The position numbers and the translations under genes are program-made. Below are positions 12,111 to 21,482 of a DNA stretch of 64,000 bases, piece by piece. Source of the DNA: Kalaharituber pfeilii (Eukaryota; Ascomycota; Pezizomycetes; Pezizales; Pezizaceae); NCBI GenBank assembly GCA_015179045.1, contig WHUZ01000050.1, positions 62,001 through 126,000 of the forward strand. The letters are read 5' to 3'. Every line of letters starts with the position of its first letter. The stretch's first letter is position 1. The notes beneath the pieces are model-generated. The model ran no database searches. It was not told the DNA's origin and saw only the letters and a program-made list of their open reading frames with translations.

Positions 12111-12764
12111 AAGGGGCATCTGCTAAAGGTTACAATCATCGGCTACTATAGTACCTACTGACTTAGACTCCATTCCCCACCCTTTAATGTTTTTTAAATC
12201 GCAAGCACTCTATAGATAGCGATAGCTATGTCTGCTCTTCATCATCACCCTCAGCCTTCAATTCTTCCACTTTCTTATATACTCTTGCCATCATTCACCT
12301 GTATTAGTTATATCCTTTTGTAAATTTTTAATTACCTTACAGCTGTTAATATTCTCACTTGCATAGCATTTATACGTGGGTCTAGAGGCGGATAAGGAAG
12401 CTGGGTACACATGAAAGGGCATATGCTAGACATCTAAGTAATATCGTTGTGAGTAGATAGTAATAGGAATTTAGGTAGAGTTTATAAGCTGTAACGAGGG
12501 TTTCGCTATCCATAAGTTTTACAATTCTTAACATTATACTCCAAAAAATATATAAGATTAACCTTCTAAAGCTACATTTGCTACTAGAGCTCCCTGGATG
12601 CAGGAGTGGGATTACGTGATATTATAAATAACAATGAGAATATACTGATATGAATAAATGCAGAGAAACGAGATTGTATGGTCATGGAACTGGTAAAGAG
12701 TGTACAGTCACTTGACGCCGACTTTACGGGCTACAATGGTCCCTTATCCACTACCGCTACAGTA
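12111..12764. other. AT-rich intergenic sequence
   Basis: No coding frame, RNA gene or bounded repeat recognised. Confidence 0.4.
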
Positions 12765-13191
12765 GTCTATTATGTACTGTTGGAAAAGCCACAAAAAGCA
12801 CAGCACCATCACAGAAAAAAAATTATTGGATCGCTTAATGTCAATTACGTTCGATGCCAGCAATCTTCCCTTCTTATAGCATAGTTCCTTCTCGGCTTAG
12901 GCAACTGCGTTCTATTAGCTCCTCGCTACACCTTGGCAGCAACCACACCAGACACCCCTAAGTATGATACGGTATGGTGACTTAGAAGCATGATGAGTAT
13001 GTATTCATATGCATGTTATGAAGTATAGCAAGCGTGGTGGCAGCATAGCATGATAAGTATGTGTAGCATGGTGGAAGATTGAACGCAGTGGAGAGCGGGA
13101 GTGGATCAGTGCAGGGGGTGCTAGGGGGGAGGTATGGGAGTAGGAGCATGGTGTATGGAGGGCCTCACGGTCGGGAGGCCAGTTACTGCTT
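12765..13191 (+). repeat. Tandem duplication, copy 1, empty of insertions
   Basis: It begins GTCTATTATGTACTGTTGG and ends at CCAGTTACTGCTT. It matches 13192-14622 apart from small indels and two retroelement insertions that copy 1 lacks. Copy 1 carries the uninterrupted targets ACCAGACACCCCTAA and GACTTAGAAGC, so it shows the pre-insertion state. Confidence 0.9.
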
Positions 13192-13412
13192 GTCTATTAT
13201 GTACTGTTGGAAAAGCCACAAAAAGCACAGCACCATCACAGAAAAAAAAAATTATTGGATCGCTTAATGTCAATGACGTTCGATGCCAGCAATCGTCCCT
13301 TCTTATAGCATAGTTCCTTCTCGGCTTCGGCTTAGGCAACTGCGTTCTATTAGCTCCTCGCTACAACCCGTGTGCGCTATACCTTGGCAGCAACCACACC
13401 AGACACCCCTAA

Positions 13413-14300
13413 TTTTTTTTTTTTTTTTTTTTTTTTTAATTTCATTACTCGCATGCCGCCCTAGGGGCTATGGCGAGGTTGTTTAAGTACATGTAAAGGG
13501 AAATAAAGAAAATAAAGACTAGGAAACCCATTACTCCTGTCCTGCCCATTCCAGTATTTCCGCGATATTCGTCTCCTTATCTGGTTGTCTTAATCCTCCC
13601 GCTCCGTCTTTTATCTTTCTCCTCCATGTCTGACACTCGTTGGTTACTGTATGTGGGTTAGGTTCTCTGGTGCTCTCCCACACCATCTGCATTCTGGGGA
13701 GTCCGTCTTGCCTATGGCGTATCTCCACTCTTTGAGTCCCTTATTCCCGAGGATGCCGGCCAGGGTTGCGATTCTCCTGCGATTGTTTATTCTTTGTAGA
13801 GGCCGGTAGGATAGCTGGAGGCGGTTCCTTTCTTCGGCTCTGAGGTTTTTGGCTTCCTGTCTGATTCCTGCTTCTGTGGCGATGTCCTCTTCACACTGCA
13901 GTGCCGTGCCTACCTTGGCCGCCCTGTCCGCCTCGGTGTTACCTCCTACCCCTTTGTGTGCCTTGATCCACATTACCGCGAGGTCTTTGTCCCCTCTGGC
14001 GACCCGCCTCTCCCATCGTTCCCGTACCTCCTGGGATGATCCTTCTGCGGTCGGGTCGCCATTAGCTATCTTCCGGAGCCTGGTGATTGCTGTGCGAGAA
14101 TCGGTGACGACCATTAACTCTCCTTCTTGTTCGAGTGCTTGGCCGATTGCGATCATCTCTCCATCATTCACGGTGCACCTCATCCCTAGATGGAAGGAAT
14201 CGTCTTTGCCCTGGTAGTATATCCCCGCTCCCGTCGAGTTGTCCACTCGGCTCCCGTCGGTGTACACGCTTCTCCATCCTTCGTCCTCTTCCCTCGCGAT
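13413..14300 (-). mobile_element. 5'-truncated LINE-B insertion (RNase H to 3' end)
   Basis: An 888-bp minus-strand insertion with poly(A) (T run at 13413), flanked by the 15-bp duplication ACCAGACACCCCTAA at 13398-13412 and 14301-14315. It encodes an RNase H domain (SVYTDGSR, CTVNDGEMIAIGQALEQEGE, VVTDSRTAI, VMWIKAHKGVGGNTEADRAAK) in the frame 14309 to 13644. A C-terminal knuckle starts CRWCGRAPENLTH. Relative to the copy at 36850, five extra bases near 13646 shift the frame inside the knuckle, so the end (WRRKIKDGAGGL) lies in another frame. It cannot be functional because EN and RT are missing. Confidence 0.9.
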
Positions 14301-14343
14301 ACCAGACACCCCTAAGTATGATACGGTATGGTGACTTAGAAGC

Positions 14344-14405
14344 TTTTTTTTTTTTTTTTTTTTTTTTCACGTGACCCCGCTTGTAGCTGTTCGCCATGGC
14401 AGGGC
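14344..14405 (-). mobile_element. LINE-A 3' tail insertion
   Basis: T run then CACGTGACCCCGCTTGTAG...GCCATGGCAGGGC. The 11-bp duplication GACTTAGAAGC lies at 14333-14343 and 14406-14416. The body starts one base before CCCTGCC on the element strand. The empty target is at about 12979-12989 in copy 1 of the tandem duplication. Confidence 0.9.
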
Positions 14406-14666
14406 GACTTAGAAGCATGATGAGTATGTATTCATATGCCTGTTATGAAGTATAGCAAGCGTGGTGGCAGCATAGCATGATAAGTATGTGTAACATGGTG
14501 GAAGATTGAACGCAGTGGAGAGCGGGAGTGGATCAGTGCAGGGGGTGCTAGGGGGGGGAGGTATGGGAGTAGGAGCATGGTGTATGGAGGGCCTCACGGT
14601 CGGGAGGCCAGCTACTGCTTGTGTCGAGGTACTGTAAAAGTTTCTGACGGCCTGTGCCAAGCCAGA

Positions 14667-15081
14667 TTTGACTCACACGTGCATGATAGCCATATGTAAA
14701 GTAGTTGTGGTAAACTACAGATTACGAGCTAAATTGCGGTGGGATACAGTTGATTAATTCTTATAGAATAACCCCAAATATGCGTCCCAAAACGGCCCTA
14801 TTTATGCAACAAAATTCAGGAAGTACCTTCGTAGCCAACTAAACAATCATTGGTGCGGAATGAGGTTGCGCCTAGCAGCGCATTCAGACGGTAAAGAGGA
14901 TATAATCGGCATAGGAAATAGAAGACCATAGAATCATGAAACGTCATGGCCACAGCTCAGGTTGCATATGTTTCAGCACACCAAACTACTGTGCACGAAT
15001 GTTTCACTTCAGCGCTGCATATTCTTCAACAGTAGTTGATTTGACTCACACGTGCATGATAGCCATAGGTAAAGTAGTTGA
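14667..15081 (+). repeat. 42-bp direct repeats flanking an old repeat
   Basis: A block starting TTTGACTCACACGTGCATGA occurs at about 14668-14709 and again at about 15040-15081, one base different. Between them lies the old dispersed repeat shared with 640-850. The direct repeats could record a deletion or insertion between short homologies; they lack the TG...CA ends expected of LTRs. Confidence 0.55.
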
Positions 15082-15326
15082 TGAGCCACGACCGCAGCTC
15101 CCGTCGCGGAGCCAAGCGTACGCTTGGCGACTCAAGTGCATGCTAATGAGGGGCCTGAAATATGTACTGTAGTGACCAGATCATAAATTTAAATCGTCAA
15201 CTCTGCCGATCGCCATAAGGTATTCGCCGCTAGGTTATTCGCTAGCTACCCTCAGATTCAGATATACGGAACCCAAACCTACGACCTGATCGCACCCTGT
15301 GCCAGAATCCCACTTTCAGCTTGACC
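15082..15326 (+). promoter_or_regulatory. Upstream region of the F-box gene
   Basis: Non-coding stretch before the F-box gene. No factor site is claimed. Confidence 0.25.
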
Positions 15327-16697
15327 ATGTCTCGCACTCGCCGTGAAAACGTATTCCGCTTGCGCTGTCTCGCGCCGGACCTCGACCATCGCCAGTACAT
15401 TCCCGCAAGTAGCCTCGCGAGCTTCTTTTGTTCGCAGATGCCGCAGCAGTACCTGCTTCCCATGATTGCGGTGCCAGTGGACGAGGCAACTACCGAAGCA
15501 ATTCGACGAGACACCGCCGCCAGACGACCGCTTTCAGCTGTTACAGTCACAGCTAGTAACTACTATGACCCAAGCCTCATTGGCATTCTGGCTAAGCTTC
15601 CTCTCGAGCTTTTGCTGTACCTAGCCGAGTTCATGGATATGCAGTCGCTCTGCAATTTCCGATTTACAAACCGCTTTTTTTGGACGTTTCTGCAGCAGCC
15701 CCACCGAAAAAGCTTCCGCCGCACGCTTGCGCCGTGGGCGAACACGGCCCTTCTCCTCGTTGACCAAAAGGCCATGAAACTTCCGCCCCTCTTAGAAGGA
15801 ACATGTCCCGACTTAGCACCAGACAACAGACCAAGAAATATATACGAAGCAGCAAACATGTTTCGTGACGTGAAGCCATTCTCCGTGTCTGTCCCGCATT
15901 ACAATGGTGTGCCGACTCTAAAGCTCCTGTCTCCACTTTTGCGAAAGCAGTATTACCCATCAGATAAGGACTGGGTGTTGCGAAATCATGTGACGAAGGA
16001 GTATGTCCAAGCAAAGGGGCTCACAGAGGCGAAACCATATGAGTTTGAATGGCCTGATGTTTCTTTGCGCATGCCCGAGGATGTGGATAGTGATTACGAA
16101 GGGGATTATGTGTATGACGGTTTTAATTGGGTTGAAAAGTCCTATGAGGAGGAGGCGGAACAAGTGCGAAAACTGGAAGAGCAGGTTAGCCTTGCGAAGA
16201 CGCCTGAGCGGGTTTTGAAGCTAATTGAGGATTTAATTGACCGACGTGAAATCATACAGCATGGCAAACCCGGAAGTGGCCGGGTGGATGCAATGCACCC
16301 ACTGGGGTTCGGTCTAGGCCACGTACTCGCACTGAAAATCCTGTGGAGTGGTGACGCGCACTTTGTCCGTCGCAGACTTATGGTCGGCGGTTGCTATCTT
16401 CCGGGCGCAACGATGGCACCGTGGGCTGGGCATAGACTCGATGTTGTGACGAGTGAGACCCTGACAGCTGAGCTTAGGAGGAACCCGGACGACGGGACAA
16501 AGGTGTCCGACCAGGAGGACCTAGAGTGGAGCGATATAACTACGAGTGTGAGAACGGATTTGTTGATGATGTATCGGGTCAACAATTGGGACGTGATGCC
16601 GCCCCCCCGTGATGTGGCAAACGCGGCGGGTGGGAGGACGAAGTTCGGCAAATTGCTGGAGCTACTAAAGGAGAGACGGCGACGTGCAGCAGTATAG
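15327..16697 (+). CDS. F-box protein
   Basis: Likely substrate receptor of an SCF (Skp1-cullin-F-box) ubiquitin ligase. Single open frame of 456 aa starting at the ATG at 15327. An F-box occupies roughly residues 90-123: LAKLPLELLLYLAEFMD, then LCNFRFTNRFFW, with the LP..LL..L and R....R spacing of the family. It is followed by FRRTLAPWANTALLL. The remainder has no recognisable repeat domain (no WD40 or LRR). An acidic stretch (PEDVDSDYEGDYVYDG) leads into a helical, possibly coiled region (EEEAEQVRKLEEQVSLAKTP), and the C-terminus is basic (LLKERRRRAAV). Such orphan F-box proteins are numerous in filamentous ascomycetes. No introns are needed. Substrate unknown. Confidence 0.8.
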   Translation: MSRTRRENVFRLRCLAPDLDHRQYIPASSLASFFCSQMPQQYLLPMIAVPVDEATTEAIRRDTAARRPLSAVTVTASNYYDPSLIGILAKLPLELLLYLAEFMDMQSLCNFRFTNRFFWTFLQQPHRKSFRRTLAPWANTALLLVDQKAMKLPPLLEGTCPDLAPDNRPRNIYEAANMFRDVKPFSVSVPHYNGVPTLKLLSPLLRKQYYPSDKDWVLRNHVTKEYVQAKGLTEAKPYEFEWPDVSLRMPEDVDSDYEGDYVYDGFNWVEKSYEEEAEQVRKLEEQVSLAKTPERVLKLIEDLIDRREIIQHGKPGSGRVDAMHPLGFGLGHVLALKILWSGDAHFVRRRLMVGGCYLPGATMAPWAGHRLDVVTSETLTAELRRNPDDGTKVSDQEDLEWSDITTSVRTDLLMMYRVNNWDVMPPPRDVANAAGGRTKFGKLLELLKERRRRAAV

Positions 16698-17523
16698 AGC
16701 AACCAACACGTATCTTGGTGGCAATTAGGGCGAGGTTGAGGGTTTGTCTGGATATGCTTTTCTATGGCATGTATGCTCATTTCGATAGGTTCACGAAGTC
16801 TGAGTATTGGAATTGGTCATGTATGTCTTGCGAACTTGTAGAATGTATTCCGGATTACCAATTTCACAGAAGGGGTATGTAACTAAGTACAAAGCCCATT
16901 TGTTCTCGTGTTTCAATCGACGGTGACTACAATAGGTATTGCTCGCATTCGCGATTAATCTGGCTTTTTTTTTTTTTTTTTTTTTTTTTTTTTGAAGTAC
17001 TAGGCATACGATGCTGTCTTGTTCAATTCAATAAACCTAAAATATACGGGAGGAGAGTTCGAGGCTGTACTTATACGTGAGGGCGAGGGAAGAGAGCGAG
17101 TGTACTAGTAGATATTGCTACCTAAGGAATAGAATAACGAAGTCCCGTTTCCTGCCGCATCATAGGCTGGTAACCTCTATGCGGGGTTATCTATTTGAAA
17201 CGAAAAAAGAGAAAAAAGGCGGAAAAAAAAAATACAAGTCACGTGGTAGCAACATGACCCACCGAGCCAGTTCATACTATTTGCGCTTATTGAATTGAGT
17301 ACGTCGCTTACTGCATTGCAATAGATACAGGAACATAAAGCGACATATATAGACAACTTTGGTGATAACGAGAAATCCTCAAGTAGAGCAAAAAGCTGAA
17401 AACAACATATGCAAACCTGCTTTCTCATGTCATGACGACAGACCATGATTATGTTTCAGTGCATATGTCAGTATGCTGTCGTGATGAAGTAAAGAGAAGT
17501 AAATCTCAAGTACAATGATGAAA
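16698..17523. other. Intergenic with an old LINE-A tail relic
   Basis: It contains an uninterrupted run of about 29 T at 16965-16993 without recognisable LINE body or target duplication. Around 17160-17240 a diverged LINE-A tail on + reads CATAGGCTGGTAACC, then TATGCGGGGTTATC, then an A-rich stretch. No gene seen. Confidence 0.4.
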
Positions 17524-17690
17524 TAGTATGCTATACAGACAAACCAAGACTTTGAGTAAATTTCTCAAACAAAGCAAAAGGAAGAGCTTTTGTAAAAACA
17601 TCTGCCAGATTCTCTTTTCCTGCAATCCTATTCATTATGACCTTATTCTCTGCCATATATTCGTGGATCAAATAACAAGAAGATTACGAA
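17524..17690 (-). pseudogene. Ty1/copia retrotransposon relic (end of RT/RNase H)
   Basis: The minus strand reads YLIHEYMAENKVIMNRI, then AGKENLADVFTKALPFALF, then a stop after LGLSV. ENLADVFTKALP is the hallmark C-terminal motif of copia-type polyproteins (consensus ENxADIFTKPL). Nothing upstream is in frame and no LTR is visible, so this is an isolated remnant. Confidence 0.75.
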
Positions 17691-17701
17691 GCTCTTGCCT
17701 T

Positions 17702-17736
17702 CACGCGATCAATGATATATATGTATAAAAAAAAAA
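17702..17736 (+). mobile_element. LINE-B micro-insertion (35 bp)
   Basis: CACGCGATCAATGATAT... then A10, flanked by the exact 11-bp duplication GCTCTTGCCTT at 17691-17701 and 17737-17747. The body is the last roughly 25 nt of the LINE-B 3' end, starting in the 3' arm of its hairpin. Confidence 0.85.
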
Positions 17737-17747
17737 GCTCTTGCCTT

Positions 17748-18290
17748 TCGGCATGTACACGACGTCAAGGAGTACTCTCCCCCACAGGATGCTATACAAC
17801 AACGGATAAGGCTCCTGTACGACGCTTCCTGGCACGCGTTTTTGACATGCTTGGCTGGTTCGCACGTGCCACCCGATACCCCTATATAGATTCTTCTATT
17901 AGAACTTAGGCGCGGCTTTGTCGTAGGTGCCTTGGATAGGATTATGGATGCAGAAGGGGTAGATCTTGAGAGAAGTGCGTTGGAGACCAGGGGGCTAAAC
18001 CAGACCATAGAAACACAGTCCCACCAACTACAGGTACCGCAGAGACACAAACAGAGTGGCCCTCATATGCAGAAGCAGCCGCCCAAACCTCCACAACTTC
18101 CCCGAAGATGAGGCCAGCCCCTCTCACCCCACCCAGCGTTAAGAAGAGAGATCCATCTGTCCGCCCAGCCCAAAAGGAAAGCCCAACTCCAGGGGCACTT
18201 CTACTCCAAAGAGCAAGCACTTTTACTTCTCGTCATAGCCTCCAGGGCAGCAAACGAGTAATGATATTTTATTTTGTGGGTGCCGCATCT
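17748..18290 (+). pseudogene. LINE ORF1 (Gag-like) relic
   Basis: Broken frames include ALDRIMDAEGVDLERSALE and SYAEAAAQTSTTSPKMRPAP. The SYAxAA motif followed by a Pro/Ser-rich stretch is typical of fungal LINE ORF1, and the intact LINE-B here has TYAATAAS in the same role. A second diverged copy lies at 61508-61770. Which family it belongs to cannot be settled; LINE-A is plausible because its ORF1 is otherwise missing. Confidence 0.45.
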
Positions 18291-18413
18291 GGGCGGTTAG
18301 GGATAAACCCGATTTCAACGCCAGGATTTTCTGGACCGCCTATTGACTGTAACGAATTAGAGTGCACTTACCAACCGAAGCGGCAACTACACTGCGAGTG
18401 AATGCAGGTAATA

Positions 18414-19287
18414 CTGTGGTTCACCACTTTCCCGGACACCCCACTTTCCCGGACACCCCACTTTCCCGGACACATTTACCACCAAAACTGCGCAACTTTC
18501 GCACTCAATATCTCAACAACCACAACAGCATTTGTGAATGCACTTTGTGTAGCTATTACACACAGTGTAATTCTTGCTATCTAGCACTTTTTCTTCATCA
18601 AAAATTGTGGTTGCAAAGGGATTATGGCTTGTCGCATTTTTGTTGGAAGGCTTGGCATTTATTTGTATGGGATCTCCATACAAATGTCACCACCCCCGAA
18701 TTCTGCATGCTACACCTGCAATCAATTCATGAAAAAAAACTCAGACACTCACATTCAATTGCATCACTCAGTCGGAAACTATGAACAACGTAGTTAGGTA
18801 ATAACTGTAGTGGTTGTGAAATTATTCACAATATTCATATTTCCCATAGAAACCATTTGTATGAGAACAACGCCCAAAAGTAGATAGTTGTACACCAACT
18901 CTACAATTCAACAAATGAAAGTGAACTAAATGCAGCACCTTACTATACCTCTTCAGGTGATTCTTGACATATACTATCATAGCTATTGTAATTAGCGTTG
19001 AAGAGTAGGACTACATTCGGGTCTGATGAACATTTTGTATGGAGATCCCATACAAATAAATGCCAAGCCTTCCAACGTAAATGCGACAAGTCATAATCCC
19101 TTTGCACCCCCAATTTTTGATGAAGAAAAGGTGCTAGATAGCAAGAATTACACTTTGTCTAATAGCTACACAAAGTGCATTCACAAATGCTGTTGTGGTT
19201 GTTGAGATATTGAGTGCGAAAGTTGCGCAGTCTTGGTGGTAAATGTGTCCGGGAAAGTGGGGTGTCCGGGAAAGTGGTGAACCACAG
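18414..19287. mobile_element. Non-autonomous TA-flanked DNA element with long inverted repeats
   Basis: 874 bp between TA dinucleotides at 18412-18413 and 19288-19289. The arms (about 18414-18690 and 19020-19287) are inverted copies of each other for about 270 bp, starting CTGTGGTTCACCACTTTC. The outer arm contains a 17-bp tandem unit (CCACTTTCCCGGACACC), three copies on the left and two on the right. There is no transposase frame. Ends and TA duplication fit Tc1/mariner-type mobilisation. The copy at 9907-10630 is more decayed. Confidence 0.85.
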
Positions 19288-19289
19288 TA

Positions 19290-19922
19290 TACTCAATTCT
19301 CTATTATCAACATTATCAAGTGGTTTACTGTACATGTCAACCATCTCTTAGCTTCCAGTCCAGAATTCCTTGGTTGGATTCCACATATTCGGGTACTTAG
19401 TAGATTTTACATTGACTTGTATCTACCTTCCCTTGTTTGTTTTCCTTTTCTGCGGTGATTGTCGTTGAGGTACTACAAAACCAAGAATTTAATTCTGTAG
19501 CTTCCAACATGAGCCGACACTGACACTGGATTTAGCGACTGCGATTATATTCCCGAGTAGTCTCGATCACACCAAGCAAGAAATGCAAAACAAAGAAATA
19601 ATTCAAAGTACGGAAGGCCTCCACTTTGAAATACAAAGCAATGGCACCGCAGCCTTATAAACAATAGACCGCAATATAATACAGAATGAAGGAATTAAGT
19701 ATATAAATGACTATAAGATGGCATAACTGATAAATACAAAACCCGTGGCATTAACAGTGGAGAGCTGAGTCTGCCGCAAGTCAGAGTATCAGTACCCAAA
19801 ACCGTGGCGCCTACCGGTACTTACAGGTTCAAAAAGTAGAGTTGAATGGATTACTTAGCCATTCGAATGCGTTTGAATCTGCAAGTATTATGCGTCGCTC
19901 TCGACCAAGGAGATAAGCAGTA
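19290..19922. other. Intergenic, no gene recognised
   Basis: AT-rich sequence without convincing coding potential or bounded repeats. Confidence 0.4.
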
Positions 19923-20612
19923 GTGGTTGTCACTGAATAATTGAGAATGGTTATCAGAAGTTATCAGGGAAAATACGCCAACCAAACTAGGCAGGAACCG
20001 TGAGGTACCCTTTTTAACCCTGCGAAATTTATTAGTAAGTAAAATGAATTACCACGACTAAATACCCTACACATCACCGCAATATACGCGTATTGACTTT
20101 ATATGCGACATGCCACTCTAAGTCAAAGAGCTGTAATACAGCAAGAGCTCAGAAGCAATGTAAAAGCTATCATGATGCTCATGGCTCTTGATTCAGACGC
20201 AGACTCCAACTCAGATTTAGAAGAAATGGCCAAAGATACACTTCACTACAATGTTCCAGGGTGAATTAACATATAAAGAAGACATAAATATAAATAGGAT
20301 ATGTGTGTGTTATTTGTGGTTGTAGATGCACGCCGAAGGTTGATGTGAATCGAGATGTGTATACGCGGATGCTGCATATGGTGCGAAATGTTATGGGTGT
20401 ATGCAGCAAAGTAGGTTACTAACTGAGCTCTACTTACCAGAACAGCCATTCACCAGTCGATTTTGACTGGTAAAAGAACTTATGCTGGTAAGTTGCGCCA
20501 CCATCCAATGGGCCAATGAACGAAGGGGCCAAGGCTCTAAAAACGCCCCAGTCAAGTATAGTAAAGTAAAGTAAAGTGTGGTAACCATTCTCAATTATTC
20601 AGTGACAACCAC
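19923..20612. mobile_element. Non-autonomous TA-flanked inverted-repeat element
   Basis: 690 bp between TA at 19921-19922 and TA at 20613-20614. The ends are GTGGTTGTCACTGAATAATT on the left and its inverse ending CAGTGACAACCAC on the right, about 32 bp in total. A short AGTAA-type microsatellite lies near 20556. There is no transposase frame. Confidence 0.8.
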
Positions 20613-20614
20613 TA

Positions 20615-21070
20615 GTATGTCGTACCTCCTCATCCCCTGGTCAAGGTAACCAAAGTTGCGGGTCAATTTATAGCAGACATGCACCTAATTGAGGAACGCC
20701 AGTAACTTACCTGGACACCAGGGCGTACGGCGACCAGAACTTCTGGATGGCTATTTTGTCAAGCTACGAATAAATGTTGTGCAGCTATTCTTCAGGTCAT
20801 GGTTGGTGTAACATCTGGATAATTGTGTAACACCCCTATTTCACTAGCTTCTTTTGACCATATGACAAGGAATTGAAGATGGTTACCAGTACCAATGGTA
20901 CAGATTTTTTGAGGCTGTCGCAGCTCTGCTTCCGGGCTGTTAAACCGAGTACCATTGGGTTGTTATTAATTGTTCATGCAACTAAAACTCTGTCAATGTG
21001 TTGACCGAACCGCATGCTCCCCACACAAGTGCCTGTGGTGCTACCCGCAAGACTAAGTGCTTTAGTTTGG
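20615..21070. other. Intergenic, no gene recognised
   Basis: Nothing recognisable apart from the LINE-B tail that follows. Confidence 0.4.
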
Positions 21071-21136
21071 TTTTTTTTTTTTTTTTTTTTTTTTAATATC
21101 AGTACTCGCGTGCCGCCCTGTGGGCTATGGCGAGGT
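21071..21136 (-). mobile_element. LINE-B 3' tail insertion
   Basis: T run of about 24, then the inverse of the LINE-B hairpin (CTCGCCATAGCCCACAGG and GCGGCACGCGAG on the element strand). Imperfect target duplication TAGTTTGG / TAATTTGG at 21063-21070 and 21137-21144. The body starts a few bases before the hairpin. Confidence 0.8.
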
Positions 21137-21482
21137 TTAATTTGGTTGCGGCTGAAGATACAGTGACCCGTATAATGTCTTGGGGATGAGGCTTGCATGA
21201 TTACACTTATCCCCAAAATGTTATGGCCATCTCGTTGGTTTTTAATCCATCCGTGGCGCGCAGTGTTGGGCTTGAGTGACACAAACTTCAAGACATGCCC
21301 ATCTTCAGACATGAAAGGAGCCACATTTTATGTAACCGGCGATTTCCGGCAGGATAAATGTACGCCATTGTATTTTTTTCTCTGGTGAAGTTCGTGTGAA
21401 CGAACAGAAACAGACACGCCTTTGCTGACTATCAAAACCATACAATTTTGTATTGCGCTTTTGCCCGCGTCGAACTCTCATC

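Larger units (their letters stand above)
13192..14622 (+). repeat. Tandem duplication, copy 2, carrying two LINE insertions
   Basis: Same sequence as 12765-13191, expanded by a LINE-B fragment (13413-14300) and a LINE-A tail (14344-14405) about 30 bp apart. It also keeps two short segments (about 6 and 17 bp) absent from copy 1. Duplication therefore preceded both insertions. Confidence 0.9.

Noticed and set aside
14668..15081. Direct repeats as LTRs of a small retrotransposon
   Set aside because: Only 42 bp, no TG...CA ends, no primer-binding site or polypurine tract.
16965..16993. Poly(T) run as another LINE insertion
   Set aside because: No LINE body and no target duplication could be found; a plain homopolymer is equally likely.
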